From Rhinolophus ferrumequinum (taxonomy: Eukaryota; Chordata; Mammalia; Chiroptera; Rhinolophidae), in the NCBI RefSeq assembly GCF_004115265.2, contig NC_046301.1:40202714-40266713 (forward strand): a stretch of 64,000 bases of DNA, written 5' to 3'. The position numbers and the translations under genes are program-made. Positions 12,807 through 24,479 of the stretch are shown in pieces. How positions within the stretch are numbered: position 1 is the first letter of the stretch; each line of letters opens with the position of its first letter. A model generated the notes under the pieces. It was not told the origin of the DNA and ran no database searches. It saw only the letters and a program-made list of their open reading frames with translations.

Positions 12807-13186
12807 TTATGGGCTGAATTGTGTCCCCGCCCCAAATCCATATGCTGAAGTCCTCACCCCCAGAACCTCAGAATGTTACTGTTTGGAGAAATGGCTTTGA
12901 AAGAGGTAATGAAGTTAAAATGAGGTCATTCGGGTGGGCCCTAACCCAGTATGACTGGTGCCCTGATAAAAAGAGATGAGGACACAGACACACACGAGAG
13001 AAGACCGTGTGAAGACACGGCGAAGACATCTGTCCACAAGCCAAGAAGAGAGGCCTCAGGAGAAACCAACCCTGGTGATATCTTCATCTGGGACTTCTGC
13101 CTCCAGAATGGAGAGAAATTAAATTTCTGTGGTTTAAATCCCCCGGTCTGGGGAACTTTGTTGTGGTGGTCCCAGCAAACCAATGC
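12807..13186 (+). mobile_element. Solo LTR, ERVL-MaLR (MLT1/MST type), fossil
   Basis: Old retrovirus-like LTR recognised by its wording: gctgaattgtgtccccgccc at the start, ctgataaaaagagatgagg in the middle, and the tail aaaccaaccctggtg. Only an LTR is present, with no coding part. Likely older than the placental radiation, judged by divergence. Confidence 0.75.
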
Positions 13187-13482
13187 ACGTGCCCTTATGG
13201 CTTCCCACCCCCTCGGGGTAACTCTTGAGTCCATCATTCAAGACCCTGTGTTACTAGGCTCGACATGGCTGTGTGTCAGGGTCTGGCGGGAAGCTTGGCT
13301 CTCTCAAAACAGACACGTGAAGAGAATTCCACGAAATGACTATTTTCAGAGGGCTGGGCAGGGTTAAGAGAACAAGCAAGGGGATGTTGAAGACCGCTGG
13401 GGTCAGCAACTAAGGGGAGCTGTCGCCACCCTTAAGCCTCAAAGCATGGTGGCCGTAGGAGAGTGTTCCCCTGGGGCAGGCA

Positions 13483-13805
13483 CGAGTTGTCACAACAAAG
13501 TAACAGGCTGGCAGCTTAAGCAACAGAAACTTAATTTCTCACCATTCTGGAGGCTAGAAGTCTGAGAACAAGGTGCCAGCAGGATTGGTTTCTTCCGAGG
13601 CCTTTCTCCTTGGCTTGTACATGGCCGCCGTCTCCTTGTCTCCCCTTGTGCACATCTGTGTCCTGATCTCTTTATAAGGACAACACTCATACTGAATCAG
13701 GACCTACCCTAATGACCTCATTTAGTTACCTGTTTAAAGGCCCGCTCTCCAAGTGCAATCACATTCTGAGGTTCTGGGGGTGAGGACTTCAATATATGCA
13801 TTTGG
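13483..13805 (-). mobile_element. Solo LTR, ERVL-MaLR (MLT1/MST type), fossil, opposite orientation
   Basis: The reverse complement of the same LTR family: ttaagcaacagaaacttaat, ctggaggctagaagtctgag, tgacctcatttagttacctg. It lies 0.3 kb from the plus-strand copy, giving an inverted pair. Confidence 0.75.
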
Positions 13806-14124
13806 GAGGTCCCCAGGGGAGCTACCAGCTTCAGGAGAGGAATACATGCAGCGTGGAACCACTGCTTGGCAGGAACGGAACGAGGGGAGTACATACCCAA
13901 GGCTTTCTCGCCTCTGCCCCTCCCCGCCCCCAAGTCTTCTGTGACCCCTGTCATTGGCCAGATCTTGCCAGAGGCTGGATGGAGGGCAGGAGATTCTGGG
14001 AGTTGCAGGCTGCAGGGGTCAGCCTCCCGGAGCACAGAGTGATGGAGAAGTGGGGAGAGAGGATCTGGAAGGGCAGACAGGGGCTTCCCAATTTGAGCAT
14101 CGGCTCCTCATTGGACACTTTTTA

Positions 14125-14500
14125 GGTATGCCGTGCCTCATCCTACTAGATTAGAGCCTTCACGAAGGCAGGGATCTTGGCCTGTCTGTCTCATTGGCTC
14201 CTGTGTCTCTAGAACCTAGAGTAGTGCCTGGCACATAGTAGGTGCTCAGTAAATATCTGTGAGCTGCACAGATGCTGTCTCCCCTCCAGGCATTTGCCCA
14301 TGCTGTTCCCTCTGCCTGGAAACCTCTCCTCACCTTGCTGACTCCTGCTCATCCTTCCAGTCTGTTTAGCTACTGCTCCTTCCAGGAGGCTGTCCCCACA
14401 CCCTCACAACCAGGTTCCATCGCCAGCCTCTGTTCGTAGAGCGCTCTGTGCTGTCCCCATCATAGCACGTGTCACACCATTTTACAGTCGCCACTTCCTT
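14125..14500 (+). repeat. L2 fragments (two pieces)
   Basis: The 3' end tggcacatagtaggtgctca gtaaat is followed by an upstream L2 block (catgctgttccctctgcctg). The reversed order suggests rearrangement or two insertions. Confidence 0.65.
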
Positions 14501-14514
14501 GTCTTAGTTCACTT

Positions 14515-14640
14515 AACCCTCAAAATACCAACATTGTCTTCACCCCCATTCCCTTTGAAAGATGAGGAAACTGACTGAGGTGCACAGAGGGGAGGTAAAC
14601 TGCCCACAGTAACACAGAGCCACGATTTAAATGTGTCTCT
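14515..14640 (-). repeat. MIR SINE
   Basis: aaagatgaggaaactgactg, gtaaactgcccacagtaaca. Confidence 0.6.
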
Positions 14641-14699
14641 TTCCGACTATGTAGACTGCCTTTGTGTGCTCCCTCGAACCACCTATTTGCTGATTTTTA

Positions 14700-14895
14700 T
14701 TCCATAATCAGTTTTATTGCACTCACTTATATTATCTCGCCTATGTTAAGCCATTTGATTATATTAACAACCACCCATTCCTGGCCCCATATCACAACTG
14801 GGGAAATGGAAGGCCAGGGTTGTTAAGTCACTAGCCCAAAGCCACACAGTAGAACTGGGATTTGAACTCAGGCCACCTGGCTCCAGCATTGGCAC
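14700..14895 (-). repeat. MIR SINE
   Basis: ttgttaagtcactagcccaa, gggatttgaactcaggccac. Confidence 0.7.
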
Positions 14896-14899
14896 CCTA

Positions 14900-16210
14900 A
14901 ATGACATACTCTGTTGCCTCGCCTTGGCCAGGGGAACTGAATGCCTTTGAGAATCATTTCTTTGAAACACTGGAATGTGTGTCCAGGGTGCAGCTACATG
15001 ATAAAAAATTTGGACCCAAATTAACTTGCCTCCCCCAGGGAAACACATGGAGCCCATGAAAGTGGGTTTTCAGGCAGTGCTGGCACCTGGTTATCCCTGT
15101 GAGTTATTAGCTGGCAGGTTGGTCCCTTGTCACCTGCTGGCTACACTGTCTGGCCTTCGAGGACCTCTTCTGTCCAGCCCCTGCCGGGGAGCCTTGCAGC
15201 AGACACCTCCATTTTGTGCAGGGGTGGCCCTGCCTATTGGCGTGAAATGCCTCCGCCAGCCACAGAAGATAAATTTACCCCATGACGACCTTTTCCATGC
15301 GCTGATGGATTGATTTCAGAAATCCATCCCCAGCCAGCCTGCCCAGCCCCAGCCCCCACCACAGGCGCCGACGGCTGCAAATTTATGCCCATGCCAGAAA
15401 TTGAATTCCTGTAAGTCGAGGGAAGTGTCTGAAAAGCTCACCCAGGCTCATTTTTACTTCTGACAAACTTCAGTCCAGAGATTAAACCTGGGCCAATGTC
15501 TCCTAGCAGCAGGGATTGTAGTGGTGGGGAAACGACCTCACTGCGGGCATATTTCTTACATTCTCTGCCTTCCGCGTGGCCTCTCAGGGCTGAAAAATAA
15601 ACAGCAGCCAGGCCTGCAGACCGGTGTGGTTAAAGGGAATTCCCATTTCTGACCAGCTAATGTTAAAAAAAGGGCACGTTCTGTGTACCCAAAGGCAGGC
15701 CTCTTGGTCCCCGTGGCAAATACTGAGCCGTTCAGAGGGATTGGAAGCAAAGCTTCTAATTCATCGCCAGGCTCCTGCACCAGCTCCTGAGGCCAACTCA
15801 GTCTCGGCAACTTTACAAGGTTCTAATTAAGCTTCCTTGGGTTGTAGCAGAGAGGACATCAAAGTGTGGATATTTCCAGAGCCCCTCACCCCCACTCTGC
15901 CCCCTGCCAGAGGCCCAAAGGTGGTGGAGGGAGAAGCAGAGAAATCAAGTGACGGCTCTGCGAAGGAAGAATCCCCATCTTGCTAGAAAGCTCTCTCACT
16001 TGCATTGAAATATGAAATGTCTGGTGCAAATGTAGCTGTTTCTCTTTGGTCCAATATTAAAGAAATGAATCCTTGATGTCTACAAAAAAGGATCAAAAAC
16101 GAACCTTTCTGAAAGGAGAAGGGCTTTTATTTCATTGTGAACTTTTGTAGATCTAGCCTCTGGCAGGGATGTCGACAGAATACGGAGTGTGGGAGGATAA
16201 AGCAGTAAAT
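14900..16210. other. OLFM2 intron 1, repeat-poor unique block
   Basis: No gene or recognised repeat. Words such as ttctaattaagcttccttgg and the lack of repeats make it a candidate conserved non-coding stretch. Confidence 0.35.
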
Positions 16211-16214
16211 GACT

Positions 16215-16320
16215 GCCATTCATGTATTAATTCATTCAGCAAGTGTCTGGGAAGCAGCTTCTCTGTGCCAGATGTGGGGCTGTGAGCTGAGGAAACTGCA
16301 GGGACAGATTAGAACCCAGT
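16215..16320 (-). repeat. L2 3' end fragment
   Basis: attaattcattcagcaagtg and ctgtgccagatgtggggctg. Confidence 0.55.
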
Positions 16321-16329
16321 GCCTGCCTT

Positions 16330-16730
16330 TCTAAGCCAGTGGCACATTCTACAAAATACCTGATCACTAGTCCTCAAAACTGCCAAGGTCATGAAAAGCA
16401 AGGAAAGATTGACACACTGTCACAGACCAGAAGAGATTAAGGAGATGTGATGACTCAATGTCATGTAGGATCCTGGGTGCGATTCTGGACCAGACAAGGG
16501 GCATGAGTGAAAAAATTGGAGAAGTCTAAATAAAGTCTGGAGTTTAGTAATAGTGACGCACCAATGTTGGTTTCTTCGTTGTGACAAATGGACCATGGAC
16601 ATGTAAGATGTTAACAACAGGGGAAATTGGGTGAGGGACATATGGGAGCTCTCGTCTTGTCTTCATAACTTTTCTGTAAATCTAAAATTATTCCAAAATA
16701 AAAAGGTTTATTTAAAAAAAAAAAGTCAGC
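16330..16730 (+). repeat. Old L1 3' UTR fragment
   Basis: Reads in sense as an L1M 3' end, with taagatgttaacaacagggg, cttttctgtaaatctaaaat and a final ccaaaataaaaaggttt plus A-rich tail. Confidence 0.75.
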
Positions 16731-16779
16731 AGGAGACGTGGAACTATTCTAGAACAAATTGATGTATGAACTCATTATC

Positions 16780-16895
16780 TTGACACAACCTTGAGAAGCC
16801 CAACCATTATGATCCCAACTTTTAAACAAGGAAGCAGAGAGGTTAAGAAAGGCACAGAGGGGTTAAGCTACTTGCCCAAGAATTTGGACTCAAGG
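16780..16895 (-). repeat. MIR SINE fragment
   Basis: caaggaagcagagaggttaa and gttaagctacttgcccaaga. Confidence 0.55.
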
Positions 16896-16944
16896 AGCTG
16901 TTCACACACAGGTATTTGTTGAATAGCCACTGTGCCTTCTCAGG

Positions 16945-17345
16945 GGCCGACCAGAGAAACAGAATTCTTCTAGGCTTTTCATTAGCCTAGATGAATTAAA
17001 ATCCAGGGAATTGGTTACACGGACGATGGAAGAGATGAGAAACTGAACAGAGGATGGAGAGGAAACTCAGAGATTAGTAATAGCAGAGAGCTCCTACCCC
17101 ACCCAGGGATAGAAGAGGTGGTATAAATGGAGCCCAGGAGTGTGACTACAAGTGGGAGCTGAAGGCACAGAAGAGATGCAGCCAACTGAAGAGCACAGGA
17201 AGCAGAGAAAGGTGGGAACTACCTCTGTTTCTTCCTTTGTCCTGCCCTTGGATCTTCCGTGAATGCCTCCCATTGGCTGAACCTTCCTGGAAGCCAGAGG
17301 GCAAAGGAGTGTGGGAAATTTAGTTCCCAAGCCCCCGGAGCAGGG
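16945..17345 (+). repeat. Possible medium-reiterated repeat, unclassified
   Basis: Starts gccgaccagagaaacagaatt and has a ggaattggttacacggac segment, resembling common mammalian repeats that open with ccagagaaacagaa. Family not determined. Confidence 0.3.
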
Positions 17346-17864
17346 CAGGGGAGGCAAAGGGAATGAAAATTCAGCTGTGTGGTATCTTACTCTTAAGCAT
17401 GTGTGTGCATGGAGGGCCTGAAGGAGTAGGTCAGGGGACAGTTCTGATCGCCATTTTACAAATAACAGTGGCAGAGATGTGCTTGGGAACTCACAAATAA
17501 CAGGAAGTGGCAGATCCAGAACACTGATTGTGGTTCATCCTTGTAGATTCTTCTGAGGACGGGTGACGAATCAGCTGCAAAGCCCTAGAATAGGGCCTGG
17601 CTCACAATATATGATCCACGAATGTGAGCTATTATTGATGGAGAGAATTATAATGATGGCCGCCATTTTTATGATGCTGAAGGACCTTCCTTTGCATAGA
17701 ACTGTCATATCCCACTGTCACAGGACTCTCTGTATATGTGGGGGGAGGATACTAAAATACCATGGAACTGATTAAGGCAGGGCTCAACCTGGAGCCCGGG
17801 TACCCACTCTGCTGAGGCCTGAGCAGGTGTTGCATACGTGAAGGGGGAGGGGGAGAGTATCCTG

Positions 17865-17965
17865 AGCATTTGTCATAAGTTATATAAATGTCTAACCACT
17901 ATGCTGTACACCTGAAACTAATATAAAATTGATTGTCAACAGTCATTGAAAACATATTTTTAAAT
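17865..17965 (+). repeat. L1 3' terminus fragment
   Basis: Contains taaatgtctaaccactatg and ctgtacacctgaaactaata, the typical L1 tail, ending in A-rich sequence. Confidence 0.75.
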
Positions 17966-18377
17966 AAAATAAAACAAGAATCTACCCATTTGTTTGTCAT
18001 ATCAACTGTGGTGCAAGACCTCCTCATGGCTCCCCTAGATGCCTGTGGGTGTGGGCAGGATGTTCAAAAGCCCTGGGCTGAAAAAGAGCTCTTTAGTTGT
18101 TGTGGGCCTGAAAGGAGGTCCATGAGATTCAGGAGACTGAAGTGAGAGTTTGCTTCCTCCAAGACGGGTCTTCTCAAATGGGGTGTTCTTGAGTGCTGGG
18201 GTGGGAGACTTGCACTTTGTCAAAGCAGGCTTAGGATGGCTCTTGTGTGAGAATTTGTAGCCTCGATGTAGCCCTCTATCCATAAATCCTACTCTTAGAG
18301 CTCTCTGCAGGAGTCCATGGTGGTTTCAACACAGCCTGGGCCACACGCAGAGGAAACTGACTGCGTTTGTAAATTCC

Positions 18378-21300
18378 TTTTTTTTTTTAATTGGTGAATG
18401 ACATATAAGTTTCAAGTGTACAGTTCTATAATACATCATCTTTATATTGCATCGTGTGCTCACAACTCAAAGTGTGGTCTCCCTCCGTCACCATGTATTT
18501 GATGCTGTTGACCCTCTTCACCCTCTGCCCCACCTCCTTCCCCTATGGTAACCACCATAATGTTCTCTGTGTCTATGAGTTTGTTTGTTCATTTGTTGCT
18601 TTCTGTTTTATATACCGCATGTGAGTGAAATCATATGGTTCTTGTCCTTTTCCATCTGACTTATTTCGCTTAGCGTGACACTTTCAAGATCCATCCTTGT
18701 TGTTGCAAATGGCACTATTTCATCTTTTCTTATGGCTTAGTAGTATGCCATTGTGTATATGTACCACATCTTCCTTATCCAATCACCCACTGAAGGACTC
18801 TTAAAATTGTTTCCATGTCTTGGCTACTGTGAATAATGCTGCAATGAACATAGGGGCACATATACCTTTACGAACAAATGTTTTCAAAATTTTGGGGTTG
18901 ATAACCAGAAGGGGGATTGCTGGGTTTGGTAGTTCTATTCTTACTTTTTTAAGGAACCTCCATGCTGTTTCCCATAGTGGCTGTCCAGTTTACATTCCAC
19001 CAGCAGTGTATGAGGGTTCCTTTTCCTCCACATCTCCAACACTTGTTATTACTTGTCTTGTTGATGATAGCCATTCTAACCGGGGTGAGGTGATATCTCA
19101 GTGTGGTTTTGATTTGCATTTCCCTAATGGCTAGTGAAGTTGAGCATCTTTTCATATATCTGTTGACCATTTATTTGTATGTCTTCTTGGAAAAAGTGTC
19201 TGTTTAGGTCGTCTGCTCATTTTTTAACTGGATTGTTTGTTTTTTGTTGTTGAGTGCATGACTTCTTTATATATTTTGGATATTAGCCCCGTATCAGAGG
19301 TATTGTTTGCAAATATCTTTTCCCCTTCAGTTGCTTGCCTTTTGGTTTTGTTGATGGTTTCTTTGGCTGTGCAGAATCGTTTTTGTTTGATGTCGTCCCA
19401 TTCATTTATTTTTGCTTTTACGTCCCTTGCCTTTGAGGTAAAATTCGTAAAAGCCTCTTTGAGACCAAGGTCCATATATTTAGTACCTATGTTTACTTCT
19501 ATGTATTTTATTGTTTCAGGTCTTATATTTAAGTCTTTGTTTCATTTATAGTTAATTTTGTGTATGGTGTCAAATAGCAGTCTAGTTTTATTCTTTTGCA
19601 TGTGGCTTCCCAATTTTTCCAGTACCATTTATTGAAGAGGTTTTCCTTTCTCCACTGTGTTTTTGGTTCCTTTGTCAAAAATTAGTTGCCCCTATACATG
19701 TAGATTGATTTCTGGGCTCTCAGTTCTGTTCCACTGGCCTGTGTGTCTGTTTTTCTGCCAATACCATGTTGTTTTGATTATTATCACTTTGTAGTATAAT
19801 TTGAAGTCAGGAAGTGTGATAGCCCCAGTTTTGTTCTTTTTTTTCAGGATTGCTTTGGCTATTCAGGGTCTTTTGTGGTTTCATACAAATTTGATGATTT
19901 TTTTTCTATTTCTTTGAAAAATGCCCTTGGGATTTTGATGGGGATTGCACAAAATCTACATATTGATTGAGGTAATATGAACATTTTAATTATGTTGATT
20001 CTTCTTATCCATGAACATGGAATATCTTTCCATTTCTTTGTGTTTTCTTCAATTTCTTTAAGAATGTCTTGTAGTTTTCAGTGTATAGGTCCTTCACTTC
20101 TTTTGATAAGTTTATTCCTAGGTTTGTTTGTTTTTTTTAACCTTTTTAATCTTTGTTTTTTTAAATCTTTAATTGGAAAAGGAATTGTTTTTTCCATTTC
20201 TTTTTCTGAAATTTCATTGTTAGTATATAGGAACGAAATGGATTTTTGTACATTGATTTTTGTATCCTGCAATTTTACTGTATTTTTTTTTATTGTTTCT
20301 AGCAGTTTTTTGGTGGAGTCTTTAAAGTTTTTTATATATATAGAATCATGTCATCTGTAAAAAGTGACAAACTTACTTCTATATTCTCAATTTGGATGCC
20401 TTTTATTTTTTTCTCTTGCCTGATTGCTCTGGCTAGGACTTCCAATACTATGTTGGATAACAGTGGTAAGAGTGAGCGACCTTGTCTTTTTTCTGATTTT
20501 AGAGGAAGAGATTTCAGTTTTTCACCATTAAGTATGATATTAGCTGAGGGTTTGTTGCATATGGCCTTTACTATGTTGAAATATTTTCCTTCTATACCCA
20601 TTTTACTGAGTATTTAAATCATAAATTGATGTTGTATCTTGTCAAATGCTTTTTGTGCATCTATTGATATGATCATATGATTTTTATCCTTTATTTTGTT
20701 AATGTGGTGCATCACATTGATAGATTTGTGTATGTTAAACCATCCTTGTGCCCCTGGGATGAACCCCACTTGGTTGTGATGTGTTATCTTTTTAACATAT
20801 TGTTGTATTTGATTTGTTTAGGATTTTTACATCTATATTTATAAGAGATACTGATCTGTATTTTCTTTCTGTGTGTGTTGTCTTTACCAGTTTTTGACAT
20901 CAGAGTAATGTTGGTTTCATAACACGAGTTAGGAATTAGTCTTTCTTCTTCAACTTTATGGAAGAGTTTGAGAAGGATAGTTATTAAATCTTGAATGTTT
21001 GGTAGAATTCACTAGTGAAGCCATCTGGTCCTGGACCTTTTTATGCGGGGCAGGGGGAGGTTTTTGATGACTATTTCAATTTTCTTACTGTTAATCAGTC
21101 TATTTAGATTTTCCAGTTCTTCATGCTTTAGTCTAGATTCAGTCTAGGAAGGCTATATATTTCTAAGAACTTGTCCATTTCTTCTAGATTATCGAATTTG
21201 GTATCAGATAGCCTTTCACAGTGTTCTTGTAGTCCTTTATATCTCTGTGGTGTCCTTGTAGCTTTTCTTTCATTTCTGATTTTTTTTTTAATTGGGGAAT

Positions 21301-21631
21301 ATTGGGGAACAGTGTGCTTCTCCAGGGCCCATCAGCTCCAAGTCCAGTCGCCGTTTTCAATCTTTAATTGCGGGGGGGCGCAGCCCACCATCCCATGTGG
21401 GAATTGAACCGGCAACCTTGATGTTAAGAGCTCTGTGCTCTAACCAACTGAGCCATCCGGCCTCCCCTCTGGAAGCTCAGCGGCAGCTCGTTGTCTTCAA
21501 TTTAGCTGTGGAGGGCGCAGCTCACTGGCCCATGTGGGAATCGAACCAGCAGCCCTGTTATTCAGAGCTCGCGCTCTAACCAACTGACCCATCCAGCTGC
21601 CCCTCATTTCTGATTTTCATTTGTGTCTTCA
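18378..21631 (-). mobile_element. LINE-1, 5'-truncated, carrying ORF2 remnants
   Basis: The poly-A end reads as a T run at 18378-18388, followed inward by typical L1 3' UTR and ORF2 C-terminal sequence (minus strand, [20 protein letters not shown] at about 19.1 kb). A decayed reverse-transcriptase segment lies at 20332-20601, with an [10 protein letters not shown] catalytic box (normally FADD). ORF2 is broken into many short frames. Flanks tttgtaaattcc (18368-18379) and tttgcaaattct (about 21634-21645) look like a diverged target duplication. A dimeric SINE has inserted at 21284-21603. Confidence 0.9.
21284..21603 (-). mobile_element. Dimeric tRNA-derived SINE (bat-type) nested in L1
   Basis: On the minus strand two tRNA-like heads follow each other, each with GGTCAGTTGGTTAGAGC or GGCTCAGTTGGTTAGAGC (A box) and GGTTCGATTCC or GGTTCAATTCC (B box), then a gctgcgccctcc-type body and a poly-A tail (T run at 21281-21289). 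It is flanked by a perfect 14-bp target duplication tcatttctgatttt at 21270-21283 and 21604-21617. The design resembles SINEs of horseshoe/leaf-nosed bats; the family name was not checked. Confidence 0.88.
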
Positions 21632-21659
21632 CATTTGCAAATTCTTGCACAAGGCAAGC

Positions 21660-22600
21660 CTCCTCCACACTTTCCCTGGACTCCAGGGAGGGAAGTCAGT
21701 TGAACTCAGAGACTTGTTTCTCTTCCTGCTTTTTCCAAGAAAATCTATTTAATTGATTATTGGTCCACATTGGCACTGTGATGGCAGAGAGAGACTAAGT
21801 CATGCTGAAACGTAAGTACTGGCCTGGACTGAGTCTCAGGGGGCACTGGGGTCTTCTGCCAAGATTTGGATGGCTTCAGAGGGTGCCAGACTGGATAGCC
21901 TCTCAGGGCAAGATGCGGTAATTACATTGGGAGGGAATGAATGAATAAATGAAAGAATGAATGAACTCACGGTTGCTCCCTCTGCCCCCATCCTGGCCCA
22001 TCCCCTGGTCAGAGTTTCTCACAGGCTGAGGGAGGCCCTAGTTCTCTCTCTTGGTATGGGTTAGCTGATATCTTCTTTAGGACCTGTCAAGCTTATCACT
22101 CAGGGGAGATTTGCCCAATATCTTGAGGTTTGGCAGGGGCAGCCTGCTATTATCTCAAGCCCTCCAAAGGGATGCGGCCCCTGTCACAGCTCAGACGTGG
22201 CAGACAACCATGTCCCTGATCATTCATCACAGCCCTTCTGCCATGCCAGCAGTCCGAGAGATACTACAGCTGCCTCTGAGCCTGCTGGGCGCCTGTCTGC
22301 AACCTGATCTCAGACCATCCGTCCCAGGGAGTGATGGAAGCCAGTTCGCTGGCAGAAAGGGAAGTGCATGGTGGATCTGTGAAGATATTTGCTCTCTGTC
22401 CCACCAACCAACAAGCGTCTGGTCATTCAACCAACATTCATTTTGCCAAGCCCCGGGGATTCAGTGATGAGCAAAGCAGACAGAACTCCCCACCCCCATG
22501 CCGTCTCCTGTCCAGGAGCAGAGGCAGGCCTTGAGCCAGTGGTCACACCCATGAGGTCCTAATGGCCATTGCGATCAGGGCCTGATGGAGGACAGGGGAG
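21660..22600. other. OLFM2 intron 1, unassigned
   Basis: No exon or clear repeat, apart from a small GAATGAATGAAT-type run at 21945-21965. Confidence 0.4.
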
Positions 22601-22609
22601 GTGCGGCAC

Positions 22610-22820
22610 GGTGGTGCAGACTGTGAGCCAGATGGCCTGTGTTTAAATCCCAGGCCCACCACTAGCAGGCTGCGAAGTTCTGGCCAAGAGATGTGAGCCC
22701 ACTCTCGCTCAGTTTCTTCACCTCTCACAGGTGGATAATGGCAGTGCCTGCCTCCTAGCGTTGTGGTGAGAATCACATTAGTTACAATATGCAAAGTGCT
22801 GCGAACAATGCTTATATAGT
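22610..22820 (+). repeat. MIR SINE
   Basis: gtttaaatcccaggcccacc, tttcttcacctctcacaggt, caaagtgctgcgaacaatgc. Confidence 0.7.
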
Positions 22821-23375
22821 AAAGAATAGAAATATTAGGGGGAAAGCACATGATGCGCTGAGAGGTGGGTAACCTGGGACAGGTACAGCAGAGCCTGCTT
22901 TTGGAAGCCCCGGTAATGGGAAGAGTGAGCCTGGCCAGGAGATGGGGTGAGAGGGTTGATGGCAGAGGGTCCAACCAGTGCAAAGGCCTGTAGGTGGGAA
23001 AAAGTACGGTGTGTTCTGGGAAGGGTAGAACTGGGCCAGAGAGGATACGGCAGCGTGAGCCTTGTTGATTGCTGGTTAATAGGAAATGGGACTTGCCTCT
23101 GCCAAGTTATGTCAAGGAGCTGCCCCAGGATAAGAAGGCACCGAGCCGTGTGGGGGCCAGGACGCGGCAAGCATCTCTGCGCATCCTCCACGGGGCTCGA
23201 CTCTCACCCCTCTCCACCACGGACCTTTCTGTTATTCCTCCTCGTTCTGCAGCCTCCGCCCCAACTCCCCAGGACTTTCATCAATTCTTCCAGATTGTCT
23301 CAATTCAGCGACTTCAAGCTCAAACTATTTTGACTTCGGGAAGTTACTGAATTGGCTTTAGAGTGTCATGAGGGT

Positions 23376-23376
<1 letters not shown>

Positions 23377-23422
<46 letters not shown>
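23377..23422. repeat. (TAA)n microsatellite
   Basis: About 15 perfect trinucleotide units abutting the 5' side of a MIR. Confidence 0.95.
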
Positions 23423-23426
<4 letters not shown>

Positions 23427-23429
23427 TAG

Positions 23430-23645
23430 CAAACACTTCTGTAGTGTTTACTACACGCTGGTGCCTGTTCTAATTGCTTGTACATATAGTGTTAACACAT
23501 TTAAGTTTCCCAGAAACCCTGTGAGGTAGGTACAGTTAGGTCCATTTTACAAATGAAGAAATGGCAGCACTGACTTGCCAGGTCACACAGCAAGTGAGTG
23601 GCTGAAGCAGGACATCAGCCCAGGCCGCCTGAGCCCTGGACACTG
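23430..23645 (-). repeat. MIR SINE
   Basis: gtgaggtaggtacagttagg, ccattttacaaatgaagaaa, ccaggtcacacagcaagtga. Confidence 0.75.
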
Positions 23646-24029
23646 CTCTTCACCATCTGGCTCTACTTTACCATCCAAGTGGGAATGAGAGACATCCAGA
23701 GAAGGAGTTGTTTCTATCGGAGGGATGTTGTTTGGAAAGATGCTGGTGACATTACAGAGATTCATTCCTTTTTGGAAGGACCGTGGGAGAGATCCTTGCC
23801 TGTTCTTGGTACCAAAAATACGTAAGCTTTCTCCTGAGCATCTGGCGTGCTTTGTTTCAGGACACTGAGAACTGCACAAATGGCCAGCTCTCCCTTTTTG
23901 CGTTGACTGCTAAGGAGGCTGGAGACCCATTTATGGCCCATCCATATGCTGGCTGTTCAGGTTTTTAAGGGATGAGGTTTTCTTAGTCTCATTTCTGGTT
24001 CTGTCTGTGTCCCCACTTTTCTCTTTCTT

Positions 24030-24400
24030 CCTTTTCTCCGTTGCAAAAAATACATTTGTTGTAGAAAACTTAGAAAATAAGATATTTTTGAAGATGGCAA
24101 TAAAAATCCCCACTAATCCCCAATTTTAATGGCTGAATAGAATTCCCTCCTGTGGATGCACCTGTAGTTTTGAAATCAATGCCCCTCTCATTAGCCAACA
24201 TGAGGGAAAACTCCAGTTGTCCAATTTTAAACGGTGCTTTAATGAGCATCCTTGGAGCAATTGTGTGCTTGTCCACACAGTTTCCCTGGGCTAAATTCCT
24301 ACACTCGGATTGGCTGGGTTACATGCAAATGCAGAAACCTTAAAGCTTTGGCTCTGGATTGGCAGACTGCCCTCCAGAAACATCTAATTCTGAGTCTCCT
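24030..24400 (-). repeat. Old L1M 3' fragment
   Basis: Reverse-oriented decayed L1 pattern (aatggctgaatagaattccc, gagcatccttggagcaat, ggattggctgggttac, actgccctccagaaa). Confidence 0.6.
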
Positions 24401-24479
24401 ATTTAACTGGAGCTATCATGTGTAAACCACTTGGAATCCTCTCCGGAACAAGGCAGGGTACAAATAAATACATAAACCC

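Noticed and set aside
21284-21603. tRNA genes suggested by A and B boxes
   Set aside because: The boxes belong to a SINE with poly-A tail and target duplication. There is no clean cloverleaf 3' end.
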